From positions 27,913 to 91,912 of the forward strand of contig JADJSY010000028.1 of assembly GCA_016711435.1 (NCBI GenBank): a DNA stretch of 64,000 bases. The letters are read 5' to 3'. The notes below the pieces were generated by a model, which worked only from the letters and a program-made list of their open reading frames with translations, had not been told where the DNA came from and searched no databases. Shown here in pieces: positions 35,400-44,257 of this stretch. Source of the DNA: Lewinellaceae bacterium. GTDB taxonomy: Bacteria; Bacteroidota; Bacteroidia; Chitinophagales; Saprospiraceae. Position 1 is the stretch's first letter. The number at the start of each line of letters is the position of its first letter. The position numbers and the translations under genes were made by a program.

Positions 35400-36134
35400 A
35401 TGAACTTTGGCGTGATCGTTTTCCCCGGCTCCAACTGCGACGATGATATTGTGCATGTGCTCCGCGATGTGATGGGACAGGAGGTGGTCAAAATCTGGCA
35501 CAAAGACACACACTTGCCCACAGGTTTCGGCCCGGGTGATTGTATCGTGTTGCCCGGCGGATTTTCCTTTGGCGATTATGTGCGGGCAGGCGCCATTGCA
35601 CATCTTTCTCCAATCATGCAGTCTGTCAAGACCTTCGCCCAGGAAGGCGGTTATGTGTTCGGTATCTGCAACGGCTTCCAGATTCTTTGTGAATCAGGGC
35701 TGCTGCCGGGTGTTTTGCTGCCCAATGCCAAACTCCAGTTTATCTGCGAAAATGTGTGGTTGCGCCCGGAAACTAATCGTTCCGCCATCACCGCCGACCT
35801 CGACCTGGATAAAGCGCTGAAAATCCCGATCGCCCACGCCGACGGTCGCTATTACGCCGATGAACAAACGCTGGATGCGCTGGAGCAAAATGATCAGGTG
35901 TTGTTCCGCTACTGCACCGAAGCAGGAGAAGTGACGGAAGCCGCCAACCCAAACGGCGCGGCGCGCAATATCGCGGGTATCTGCAACGCCCAACGCAATG
36001 TATTCGGCATGATGCCGCACCCCGAACGCGCCAGCGAAGCGGTGCTGGGCAATACGGACGGACGGGGGATGTTTGAAGCATTGATAAGTCCGAAGTCATC
36101 AGTGCGAAGTGCGAAGTCCGTAGAGTACACCTGA
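35400..36134 (+). CDS. purQ: Phosphoribosylformylglycinamidine synthase subunit PurQ
   Basis: 244 residues. Glutaminase subunit of FGAM synthase in purine synthesis. Class I amidotransferase: FGVIVFPGSNCDDDIVHVLR at the start, VLPGGFSFGDYVRAGAIAHL, nucleophile GICNGFQIL (Cys), and the His/Glu pair MPHPERASEA. The last 16 residues (SPKSSVRSAKSVEYT) are encoded by the left arm of a palindrome at 36086-36221, so the C-terminus is repeat-derived. Separated from the membrane protein upstream by a Family B repeat. Confidence 0.95.
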   Translation: MNFGVIVFPGSNCDDDIVHVLRDVMGQEVVKIWHKDTHLPTGFGPGDCIVLPGGFSFGDYVRAGAIAHLSPIMQSVKTFAQEGGYVFGICNGFQILCESGLLPGVLLPNAKLQFICENVWLRPETNRSAITADLDLDKALKIPIAHADGRYYADEQTLDALEQNDQVLFRYCTEAGEVTEAANPNGAARNIAGICNAQRNVFGMMPHPERASEAVLGNTDGRGMFEALISPKSSVRSAKSVEYT

Positions 36135-36221
36135 ATACTCTTGGCACTCCTAATAATGAACGCCAAGAGTATTCAGGTGTACTCTACGGACTTCGCACTT
36201 CGCACTGACGACTTCGGACTT
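36086..36221. repeat. 136-bp palindrome shared by the ends of purQ and nadB
   Basis: Left arm 36086-36145 (AAGTCCGAAGTCATCAGTGC, GAATACTCTTGGC) and right arm 36162-36221 are perfect inverses around a 16-base loop. The purQ stop (36132-36134) lies inside the left arm and the nadB stop (36220-36222) at the outer end of the right arm. The GTCCGAAGT word recurs in the palindrome at 55360-55583. Confidence 0.9.
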
Positions 36222-37830
36222 ACAAAACCGAATGCTCCACAAACGACAGCTGCCCGGTATAATCCGTTGTGAAATGAAGTCCCCGGCTTTCCTTGCGATG
36301 CGCCGCAGAACGGGTGATGAGGTACGCAATCGTTATCAGGTTGCGCAATTCCATTAATTGGGGTGAAATAGTGGTGGTTTTGTACAGGTCTTCCGTTTCG
36401 CGATACAGCAGAAACAGGCGATCCAGCGCCCGTTGAAGCCGCACATTGGAACGAACAATACCTACATAGTACGACATGGTATCTTTTAATTCCTTGATAC
36501 TCTGCGTAATAAGTACCATTTCCTGCGGATCGGTCGTTCCTTCCGCATTCCAGTCGGGCACCTCTTCCTTGTATTCCCAGGCGTGCAGGTTATCTTTTAT
36601 GTGCAGAAAAACGCGGTGTGCAAACACCATGGCTTCCAGCAGGGAATTGGAGGCCAGCCGGTTGGCGCCGTGCAATCCCGTGCTGCTGCACTCTCCCGCC
36701 GCATACAGCCGGTGAATGCTGCTGCGCCCATGTTCGTCCACCAGGATGCCGCCGCACATATAATGACAGGCAGGCACCACGGGAATCATATCCTTCATCG
36801 GGTCGATACCGATACTTTTACATTTTTCATAAATAGTTGGAAAATGAGCCAGAAAACTCTCTTTTTCGAGGTGCCGGCAATCGAGGTACATACAATCCGT
36901 TCCCCTTTTTTTCATTTCGGAGTCGATGGCCCGCGCAACAATATCGCGGGGCGCCAGCGAAAGGCGGGGGTCATAATGCTGCATAAACTCCTCCCCTTCA
37001 GCGCTTTTTAAAATGCCGCCATGTCCGCGAACGGCTTCCGACACGAGGAAAGAGGGATTGTCGCCTGCCGGATTAAACAAAGAAGTGGGGTGAAATTGCA
37101 TAAACTCCATGTTTTCCACCCGGCCTTTGGCGCGGTAGGTCATCGCTACCCCGTCGCCGGTGGCAATCACCGGGTTGGTGGTGGATTTGTACACTTGTCC
37201 GCCGCCGCCCGTGCACAGCACCGTTGCCCGGGCCAGAATGGTATCGATCTCGCCGTTTTGTTTATTGAGCGCATAACAGCCGAAGCACTCGATATCCGGC
37301 GTCACGCGGATTACCATACGTCCCAGGTGGTGCTGCGTAATCAGGTCGAGGGCAAAATAATGCTCCTTCACCGTGATATTGGGATAACGCGCCGCTTCTT
37401 CCATCAGGGTGCGCTGCATTTCCCATCCTGTCAGGTCTTTGTAATGCAAAATCCGGTGTTCCGAGTGCCCGCCTTCCATGGCCAGGTCATATTCATTGCT
37501 GCCTTTTTCCTTGTCAAAACGGGCGCCCAACTCGATGATTTCACGTACCCGCTCCGGGCCTTCTTCCACCACGATACGGACAATCTCTTCCTTGCACAAT
37601 CCGTCGCCGGCGTCGAGGGTATCCGCCACATGTTTTTCAAAATCGTCTTTTTCACCATTCCATACCGCTGCCACGCCGCCCTGTGCATAACGGGTATTCG
37701 TTTCTCCTTCCACCGTCTTGGTCAATACAAGCACCTGACGATCAGGAAATTGTCGCGCCATTTTGATGGCAAAAGTCAGTCCGGCGATACCGGAGCCCAG
37801 GATGAGTATGTCAGTTTTAGTTCGAGACAT
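36220..37830 (-). CDS. nadB: L-aspartate oxidase
   Basis: 536 residues. FAD enzyme making iminoaspartate from aspartate, first step of NAD synthesis. Seen: FAD motif ILILGSGIAGLTFAIKMARQ at the start, TNTRYAQGGVAAVW, the substrate-site EFMQFHPTSLFNP, GHGGILKSAEGEEFMQHYDP, MCGGILVDEHGRSSIHRLYA, and TGLHGANRLASNSLLEA. Length and order are normal. No nadA or nadC is adjacent. Convergent with purQ. Confidence 0.95.
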   Translation of the reverse strand: MSRTKTDILILGSGIAGLTFAIKMARQFPDRQVLVLTKTVEGETNTRYAQGGVAAVWNGEKDDFEKHVADTLDAGDGLCKEEIVRIVVEEGPERVREIIELGARFDKEKGSNEYDLAMEGGHSEHRILHYKDLTGWEMQRTLMEEAARYPNITVKEHYFALDLITQHHLGRMVIRVTPDIECFGCYALNKQNGEIDTILARATVLCTGGGGQVYKSTTNPVIATGDGVAMTYRAKGRVENMEFMQFHPTSLFNPAGDNPSFLVSEAVRGHGGILKSAEGEEFMQHYDPRLSLAPRDIVARAIDSEMKKRGTDCMYLDCRHLEKESFLAHFPTIYEKCKSIGIDPMKDMIPVVPACHYMCGGILVDEHGRSSIHRLYAAGECSSTGLHGANRLASNSLLEAMVFAHRVFLHIKDNLHAWEYKEEVPDWNAEGTTDPQEMVLITQSIKELKDTMSYYVGIVRSNVRLQRALDRLFLLYRETEDLYKTTTISPQLMELRNLITIAYLITRSAAHRKESRGLHFTTDYTGQLSFVEHSVL

Positions 37831-37954
37831 TTTTATAGGGATGAGGGATGATGAATGATGAATGGGGATGAGGGCGAGGGAAGAGAATATGGTTAGATCC
37901 TAGACAAATAGTTTTTAGATAACCCAAAATAATAAATGAAGGGTACGACTGATA

Positions 37955-38548
37955 TCAAAAATATTCAACATTTATCATTCTTCCATCATTCAACATTAAA
38001 AACATCCTCCAGCCTCCGGGCAACTCCCTTTTCAACACCAATTGCTTTTGTTGGTTCAGGTCGTCCCAGTTGAGTATCGGATTTCGGCCTTCCCATTGTG
38101 GGCGCAGCAAAGGTTCATTAAATAATACAAAACTTCCATCCGGGAAAGTATCGTATCGTTGAATCCACATGTTTTTCCAATGAATATCCTGTAAATAAGA
38201 GCGTAGCGCGATGTCCAGATCGAACGCATACACCGTAGCGTTTGGCGGCAGCACCGTTTGCATTTCTCTTGCTATGTCAACTTCCATTCGGTTGCGGGCC
38301 AGCACGGGAGCCATAATTTTTACAGCCGCAAGCAATTGTACGGCCAGCACGAGGGCTAAAATAGACCAGGTCAGCCGTTTGAAAAAGTAAAAACCGTAGG
38401 CAAACATGCGGTCCCAGGCAGGGAAAAACAACAGCAGCAGCAGGGCGTAGGCAGGCAACAAAAAACGCAGGTTCTGGTGCGGCAAACCGCCTAGCAGCAA
38501 CAGGTAGCAGGCGAGGCTGGCGATCAGTACTTTTTTGGAAGGCAGCAC
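37955..38548 (-). CDS. Membrane glycosyltransferase, C-terminal part
   Basis: Continues the gene at 38553-39420 after a frameshift in the T run TTTTTTTT at 38558-38565. Starts with hydrophobic helices (VLIASLACYLLLLGGLPHQN, FLLPAYALLLLLFFPAWDRM, LTWSILALVLAVQLLAAVKI) and ends with a periplasmic domain (VLPPNATVYAFDLDIALRSY; WEGRNPILNWDD). QNLRFLLPAYALLLL is typical of GT39/PMT-like transferases. Probably the same protein as the upstream part. Confidence 0.65.
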   Translation of the reverse strand: MLPSKKVLIASLACYLLLLGGLPHQNLRFLLPAYALLLLLFFPAWDRMFAYGFYFFKRLTWSILALVLAVQLLAAVKIMAPVLARNRMEVDIAREMQTVLPPNATVYAFDLDIALRSYLQDIHWKNMWIQRYDTFPDGSFVLFNEPLLRPQWEGRNPILNWDDLNQQKQLVLKRELPGGWRMFLMLNDGRMINVEYF

Positions 38549-38552
38549 TATA

Positions 38553-39420
38553 TCCGTTTTTTTTGGCTAACAGCAACAATCCCGGTAGCAACAGGCAAAA
38601 ACCGGGGTGACAAAGTGGATAAAGCAGGTACAGGAAATTAGGCAGCAAATAATCTACCGTCCCATTGTCGTTGGAAAAAGTATGCTGGAAAAAGTAAAGC
38701 AGCGACCAATCCCGTTTGATGGAGACAATTGCACCGTCTTTCAACCAAAAATGCGGCAAAAAAGCCACCGCACCGGCTACAACCATTCCAAAGATGCCCT
38801 TCAAATTCCGGTACCGCCAAAGCATCAGCAGCATGGCCGCCCCCAGGGGCAGCAACAAGGCAGCCAGCCCGAATCTTGTTGTCACTGCCCAGGCCATCAG
38901 GACAGCCGCCGCCACAGCGTCCGCCGTCCGGCCTTTGTACACCACCCGCAGGCCCAGCCACAAAGCGCCCAAAGCCAGTGCCAGCCCCAGCGCATCGGAC
39001 ATGCCGGTGAGCCCCGCCCGCACAAAATAAGGGGCCAGCGCCAGCGCCAAAACAGTGAATACCGCCCGGCTTTCCGCCCGCGCGCCCGGACTCAGCAAGC
39101 GCAGGTTCTGGTTAAAAAACCACAAAGCCAGACCCGCCGACAACCAGGAAACCATTTGCAAAGCCAGTATGGCATCAGGTACCAGCCAGCACAGCAAAGC
39201 CGCCGCCAAAGGGTACCCACCCGCAAACTCGGCTTCCCCCAATCCGGGCGCCGATGCCGGAAGCCCCTGCATACGGTCGAACAGCACCCGGCTTTGCCGC
39301 AGGTACTCATGCGAGTCCTGTCCATACAAACCATTGAATGACAAGACTTTAGAAACACCGAAAAGACAAATTACTGCCAGCAGTGGAAGATAATGGTACC
39401 GTGAAATATTTTTCAGAACA
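38553..39420 (-). CDS. Membrane glycosyltransferase (GT39/ArnT-like), N-terminal part
   Basis: Polytopic protein resembling dolichyl-phosphate-mannose transferases: YHYLPLLAVICLFGVSKVLS, first periplasmic loop GLYGQDSHEYLRQSRVLF with the acidic QDS motif, then many hydrophobic helices (GLALALGALWLGLRVVY; LMAWAVTTRFGLAALLLPLG). Normally these move a sugar from a lipid carrier to a periplasmic acceptor. The open frame extends to 39620 but overlaps the divergent gene; no ATG precedes the first helix, so the start is uncertain. Frameshifted to 37955-38548 at a T run. Joined length about 480. Confidence 0.65.
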
Positions 39421-39483
39421 GAAAGGTTGAGAATGAAGAATTTTGTCGCGGACTTTGCGGCTGAAAAATACCGCAAAAAGAAA

Positions 39484-40665
39484 ATGTTCGAACATAAAGA
39501 TGCCCAAACGGGCGATAAAAAATTCAAAGTTGTGGTTTCCGGCTGTTTCGATCTGCTGCACAGCGGGCATGTCGCGTTTTTGCAGGAGGCGGCCCTGCTC
39601 GGCGACCTGTACGTCTGCATCGGTTCGGACGAAACGGTGTGCCAACTGAAAGGTCGTTACCCGGTCAACTCACAGCACGAGCGCCAGTTTATGCTCCAGG
39701 CGCTTTCCTGCGTCCGGGAAGTGCGGATCAACAGCGGCGCAGGTCTGCTCGATTTTTTAACAGAACTCGACGAGATACAACCCGATATATTTTTTGTCAA
39801 TGAAGACGGCCACACGCCGGCAAAAGAAACCCTCTGTCTGGAAAGGAATATCCAATACGTGGTGTCGAAGCGGATACCTGCGGGCGATTTGCCGGCCCGC
39901 AGCACCACTTCCCTGCGTGTAGAGTGTACCATACCTTTTCGCATCGACCTGGCCGGCGGCTGGCTCGATCAACCCTGGGTTTCCTGCCATTACCCGGGGC
40001 CGGTACTGACGGTGAGCATCGAACCCACCTACGATTTCAATTACCGCAGCGGCATGGCTACCAGTACCCGGAAAAAAGCCATCGAACTCTGGCGCACGGC
40101 GCTGCCGGGCGGCGACCCGGAACAATTGGCCCGCATGCTGTTCGCGTATGAAAACCCGCCGGGAACGAAGGAAATTGCCGGATCGCAGGACAGTATAGGC
40201 ATTGTTTTGCCAGGATTCAACCGCTCGAATTACCAGGGATCATACTGGCCGGAAAGTATCGAAAGTGTCCACGACGAAAGCATTCTGAGTTGGCTGGAAC
40301 AACACTTGTTCTTAGTCACGCTCGGCCCACGCACCCAGGAATACGATGTGCTGGCCGATACCCGCATCAGCCAGGAAGGCGCCAAAGCGCTGGCCGATGC
40401 CGCCAACGGCTGCTGGGATGCCGCGCTGCGTATGGATCTGCCCGCTTTCGGCGAACATTTCCGCCGCTCCTTTGAAGCCCAGATTGCCATGTTTCCCAAT
40501 ATGGTCGATTCGGATATTTTACAGATGATCGAACAATACCGCTCGCAGGCCCTGGGCTGGAAACTCAGCGGCGCCGGCGGCGGCGGTTACTTGGTGCTGG
40601 TATCGGAAAAACCGGTTGAAAAGGCCTTGCAGGTGAAAATACGGCGAAAAGTATTGCAGATTTGA
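39484..40665 (+). CDS. Fusion of cytidylyltransferase-like domain and GHMP kinase
   Basis: 393 residues from ATG 39484 (39427 or 39433 are alternative starts). Residues 14-145: nucleotidyltransferase fold with VVVSGCFDLLHSGHVAFLQE (HSGH 26-29) and the IGSDETV strand. Residues about 155-390: GHMP kinase with FRIDLAGGWLDQPWVSCHYP and the ATP-loop-like KLSGAGGGGYLVLV near the end. The pair of activities suggests phosphorylation and nucleotide activation of a sugar or polyol, like ADP-heptose synthesis but with a GHMP rather than PfkB kinase. Divergent from the glycosyltransferase, followed by an ATP-grasp gene. Substrate unknown. Confidence 0.8.
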   Translation: MFEHKDAQTGDKKFKVVVSGCFDLLHSGHVAFLQEAALLGDLYVCIGSDETVCQLKGRYPVNSQHERQFMLQALSCVREVRINSGAGLLDFLTELDEIQPDIFFVNEDGHTPAKETLCLERNIQYVVSKRIPAGDLPARSTTSLRVECTIPFRIDLAGGWLDQPWVSCHYPGPVLTVSIEPTYDFNYRSGMATSTRKKAIELWRTALPGGDPEQLARMLFAYENPPGTKEIAGSQDSIGIVLPGFNRSNYQGSYWPESIESVHDESILSWLEQHLFLVTLGPRTQEYDVLADTRISQEGAKALADAANGCWDAALRMDLPAFGEHFRRSFEAQIAMFPNMVDSDILQMIEQYRSQALGWKLSGAGGGGYLVLVSEKPVEKALQVKIRRKVLQI

Positions 40666-40741
40666 TGCGTTACCACATAGTTTTTACAACAAGTTTTTTT
40701 ACCACTAAGGACACGAAGGGATTTCAAAGACACTAAGTTTT

Positions 40742-40912
40742 TTACCACAACGGACACAAAGTGGTTTCACAAAGGACACAAGGCGTAGAGTTGACCGCAT
40801 TTTCGAGTCATTTATGATAATTTATGCCACGTTTACAAAAAATACTAAGCGTGATGAGTCCACTCTACGCCTTGTGTCCTTTGTGAAACCACTTCGTGTC
40901 CGTTGTGGTAAA
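40742..40912. repeat. Palindrome (ACCACAACGGACAC words) in the gap 40666-41045
   Basis: Left arm 40742-40791 TTACCACAACGGACACAAAG, TTTCACAAAGGACACAAGGC; right arm 40863-40912 inverse. Partial extra copies precede it (40695-40735). The word also occurs at 11716. No gene in the gap. Confidence 0.85.
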
Positions 40913-41045
40913 AAAAGTGTTCAACGTGGTGAAATTTCCCGAAATCCGGGTTTCTAAAAATTTTTTCAGGTAAAAACACCAATGCGTAGTTGGTATGCTA
41001 ACTTTTTACGTTTTTTGCCAGTATTAAAGAACAAACCCGCATTGT

Positions 41046-42263
41046 ATGTCCAGACCTGTATCTTTTGTTTGTATCGCCAGTTATTTTAAAGGCAATGATT
41101 TTTTACGCGGCATGAAAGCCGCAGGCGCAACCGTGTATCTCGTTACTTCCAAAAAACTGGAACACAAAGCCTGGGCACGGGAAGCGCTCGACGATATTTT
41201 TTTCGTCGAACAAGACCCTGAAAATCATTGGAATATGGAGGATGTGGCCGCAGGCCTGGCCTGGTTGATGCGCTCCCGCAAAGTGGATCGCATCGTGGCG
41301 CTCGACGATTTCGATGTAGAAAAAGGCGCCTTCCTGCGCGAGCATTTCCGAAGCCCGGGCATGGGCCAGACCACTGCCCGCCACTTCCGCGACAAACTCG
41401 CCATGCGTTTTAAAGCAGCCGATGCAGGCGTTCCGGTTCCCGCATTTTCCTCTTTATTCAACGATGATGACATCCACCAGTTTACCCAAAAAGTAGCAGC
41501 GCCCTGGATTGTCAAACCCCGCGGTCAGGCTTCCGCAACGGGTATGAAAAAGATTTACTCAACGGATGAATTGTGGTCGCACCTGGAAAAACTCGGCGGC
41601 GACCGGCACAACTACCTCGTGGAGCAGTTCAAACCCGGCGATGTATTTCACGTCGATTCGCTTTCCGAAGGCGGGAAAATCATTTTCTCCCGGGCTTCCC
41701 AATACCTGTCCACGCCATTTGAAGTGGCGCATGGAGGCGGCATTTTCCGTAGCGCAGTGGTACCTTTCGGCTCCGAAGATGAAAAAAAACTGCTTCAACT
41801 CGACGCCGATGTGATGAAGGCTTTTGGTATGCAATACAGCGCCAGTCACACCGAATTCATCAAAGACCACGAAACCGGCGCATTTTATTTCCTGGAGACC
41901 GCCTCGCGGGTAGGCGGCGCGCATCTGGCCGAAATGGTGGAAGCCTCCTCCGGCATCAACCTCTGGTACGAATGGGCGAAACTGGAGGTCGCCATTGCCA
42001 GCGGCCAAAAGTATACTTTGCCGAAAGTGCGCAATGACTACGCCGGTATTATTGTCTCCCTCACCCGGCAGGAAAACCCGGACACCAGCCAGTTCAGCGA
42101 CCCGGAAATTGCCTGGCGCATGTATGACATGGCCAATCATATCGGCCTGATCGTACAATCTAAAAAACGGGAGCGCGTTCTTGAACTGCTCGACGACTAT
42201 GCGCACCGGGTGCAACGCGACTACCACGCCAGCGCGCCGGCGCCGGAAAAACCGAAGAACTGA
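41046..42263 (+). CDS. ATP-grasp domain protein
   Basis: 405 residues. N-terminal pre-ATP-grasp fold (FVCIASYFKGNDFLRGMKAA; RIVALDDFDVEKGAFLREHF), central ATP-binding segments DKLAMRFKAADAGVPVPAF, WIVKPRGQASATGMKKIYST and YLVEQFKPGDVFHVDSLSEG, and metal-site FIKDHETGAFYFLETASRVG. ATP-grasp ligases join a carboxylate to an amine or thiol through an acyl phosphate; biotin carboxylase-like and peptide ligases are the closest groups, but the substrates are not visible. Monocistronic or with the fusion gene upstream, separated by a palindrome. Confidence 0.85.
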   Translation: MSRPVSFVCIASYFKGNDFLRGMKAAGATVYLVTSKKLEHKAWAREALDDIFFVEQDPENHWNMEDVAAGLAWLMRSRKVDRIVALDDFDVEKGAFLREHFRSPGMGQTTARHFRDKLAMRFKAADAGVPVPAFSSLFNDDDIHQFTQKVAAPWIVKPRGQASATGMKKIYSTDELWSHLEKLGGDRHNYLVEQFKPGDVFHVDSLSEGGKIIFSRASQYLSTPFEVAHGGGIFRSAVVPFGSEDEKKLLQLDADVMKAFGMQYSASHTEFIKDHETGAFYFLETASRVGGAHLAEMVEASSGINLWYEWAKLEVAIASGQKYTLPKVRNDYAGIIVSLTRQENPDTSQFSDPEIAWRMYDMANHIGLIVQSKKRERVLELLDDYAHRVQRDYHASAPAPEKPKN

Positions 42264-42271
42264 TTATCATT

Positions 42272-42406
42272 AGTTATTATCGGTTATTTGTTATCGGTTA
42301 TTTGTTATCAGTTATCATGGTGAAAAATCTTGGCCACTCATTTTCAATGCCAAGCTTATCCACCCTGATAACTGATAACTAATAACTGATAACATATAAC
42401 TAACTC
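42272..42406. repeat. Palindrome (TTATCGGTTAT words)
   Basis: Left arm AGTTATTATCGGTTATTTG with ATCAGTTATCATGGTG; right arm CACCCTGATAACTGATAACT and on to 42406. Words are those of Family A. Between the ATP-grasp gene and batB. Confidence 0.8.
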
Positions 42407-42420
42407 CCGATCCCATAACC

Positions 42421-43419
42421 ATGTTAAAATTTGAAAATACAATCCCGCTGCACCTGCTCTGGGCATTGCTGTTGCATGCGCTGCTCCTGCTGGTGTACTG
42501 GAACTGGCGGCAGCGCACCTTGCGGCGCCTGGGTTCACCAGCGCTGGCGCAGCGTTTGTTGCTGGGGTTTTCCGAAAAAAGGTTTTGGTTAAAAAATGCG
42601 CTTTTTGCCGCCGCGTTGGTGTGTCTGGTGCTTGCTATTGCCAATCCGCAGCGGGCCGTACGTCGTACGCCGCCACCGCAACGCAGCGCGGATGTACTGA
42701 TCGCGCTGGATATTTCGCAAAGTATGCTGGCAAAAGATGTGAAGCCCAGTCGACTTGAACAGGCCAAAAAATTGATTCAACAATTGGTGGAATCCCTCGA
42801 AGGTGAACGGATCGGCCTGATTTTTTTTGCCGGCGATGCCTATATTCAAATGCCATTGTCGACGGATTATGAAGCGCTGGTCATGTTTGCCATAAACGCT
42901 ACGCCGGATTATATCACCGACCAGGGTACTGATTTTACGCCGCCCATCGACCTGGCTGCCCGCCTGTTTTCTTCCAATCCGGAATCGGGCCATGCACTGA
43001 TCCTGATTTCAGACGGCGAGCAACACGAAGATTTGCCTTTGCAACGGGCCAGAGAAGCGCACGCCGATGGCATGATTATCCACACGGTCAGCGTCGGATC
43101 AGGCGCCGGCGCGGTGATTCCGACCAACAGGGGCGATTTCAAAAGAGATTTTACCGGACAAGTTATTAAAACGAAAGCGAACGAAACCCTGCTGCGCAAC
43201 CTCGCGCAATCCGGCGGCGGTCTGGCGCTTTCCCTCACGGACGCCGGCACCTTGCAGGCGCTTACCAATGCCGTGGGTAGTTTGCAGAAAAGCGCGGTGG
43301 AAGCGAAAGCATACACTGCCTATGTATCCTATTTTCAATGGCTCTTGCTGCCTGCGCTGCTGTTTTTGGTACTGGAACAGGTGCTGTGGTGGCGGAAAAG
43401 TGAGGATGGGTGGGTTTGA
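42421..43419 (+). CDS. batB: VWA-domain protein of the Bat (aerotolerance) type
   Basis: 332 residues. Two N-terminal membrane helices (LLWALLLHALLLLVYWNW; ALFAAALVCLVLAIANPQ), a periplasm/cytoplasm-facing VWA domain with MIDAS DISQSM (Asp97, Ser99, Ser101), GLIFFAGDAYIQMPLSTDYE, and ILISDGEQHEDLPL, and a final helix (WLLLPALLFLVLEQVLWW). This is the BatA/BatB architecture of the Bacteroidota Bat operon, linked to oxidative stress and chaperone complexes. The TPR gene following it fits BatC. No BatD or BatE is adjacent. Confidence 0.85.
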   Translation: MLKFENTIPLHLLWALLLHALLLLVYWNWRQRTLRRLGSPALAQRLLLGFSEKRFWLKNALFAAALVCLVLAIANPQRAVRRTPPPQRSADVLIALDISQSMLAKDVKPSRLEQAKKLIQQLVESLEGERIGLIFFAGDAYIQMPLSTDYEALVMFAINATPDYITDQGTDFTPPIDLAARLFSSNPESGHALILISDGEQHEDLPLQRAREAHADGMIIHTVSVGSGAGAVIPTNRGDFKRDFTGQVIKTKANETLLRNLAQSGGGLALSLTDAGTLQALTNAVGSLQKSAVEAKAYTAYVSYFQWLLLPALLFLVLEQVLWWRKSEDGWV

Positions 43420-43534
43420 TGTTTTGAGGTTTGATGTTTTTGAGGTGCTTAGCCTAGAAACTACTCCACATTTGCCAAACCATCGAAGCTAAACCTTCAA
43501 AACACCAAAACACCAAAATCACAAAAATCCAAAT

Positions 43535-44206
43535 ATGAAACATACCTCCATCCTTCTTTTCCTGGCCGTTTGTTGTATTCCTGCGCTCCGCAGCCAATCC
43601 GCGCACCGGCAATTGCAGCAAGGCGACCAGTTGTATGACAAAAAGGAATACGGAAAAGCGGAAGAAACCTACAAAAAAGCCGCCGCCGGATATGCCGCTT
43701 CCTACAATGCGGGCAATGCCGCTTTTCAGCAGGGAAAATATGAAGACGCAGCGGAATTGTTTAAAATTGCAGGGAACGCAGGCGCAGATGCCGCCGCCAA
43801 AGCAGATGCCTGGTACAATATGGGCAACGCTTATTTACAGGCAGGAAAATACGACGCGTCCATCAAGGCTTTTGAAAGTAGCCTGAGAAAGCAGCCCAAC
43901 CGGCCAGACGCCAAAAAGAACCTGCAAATAGCCAAGAAAAAAAAGAAAGACGAGGAAAATCCGCCTACGCCACCACCACCCAACAGACCGCCGCCACCGC
44001 CACCTCCTGCTCCCCGTCCGCAACGCAACTACTTAGACCAGGCAAACCAGGCCCGTAAACCGGAACAACCCAAACGCAACCTGACGCCCGAAGCGGCGCA
44101 ACTCATGCTGGATGCACTCGTCAGGCCGCAAGAACAAGGCAATGCACAGGATTACCGGGAATTGTCGCCGGCGACGAAGCCTTCGAGGGTGAAGAAGGAC
44201 TGGTGA
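43535..44206 (+). CDS. batC: TPR protein, BatC-like
   Basis: 223 residues with a signal peptide (LLFLAVCCIPALRSQS). TPR repeats at about 25-130 (GDQLYDKKEYGKAEETYKKA; ADAWYNMGNAYLQAGKYDAS; AFESSLRKQPNRPDAKKNLQ), then a proline-rich linker (PTPPPPNRPPPPPPP) and a polar tail. Periplasmic TPR partner of the VWA protein upstream, as in Bat operons. The proline stretch is longer than usual. Ends VKKDW. Confidence 0.8.
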   Translation: MKHTSILLFLAVCCIPALRSQSAHRQLQQGDQLYDKKEYGKAEETYKKAAAGYAASYNAGNAAFQQGKYEDAAELFKIAGNAGADAAAKADAWYNMGNAYLQAGKYDASIKAFESSLRKQPNRPDAKKNLQIAKKKKKDEENPPTPPPPNRPPPPPPPAPRPQRNYLDQANQARKPEQPKRNLTPEAAQLMLDALVRPQEQGNAQDYRELSPATKPSRVKKDW

Positions 44207-44257
44207 ATCAAGTACGGGGTCAAAAACCCTCGCTCGGCGCCGAATATTTAGAACCGA

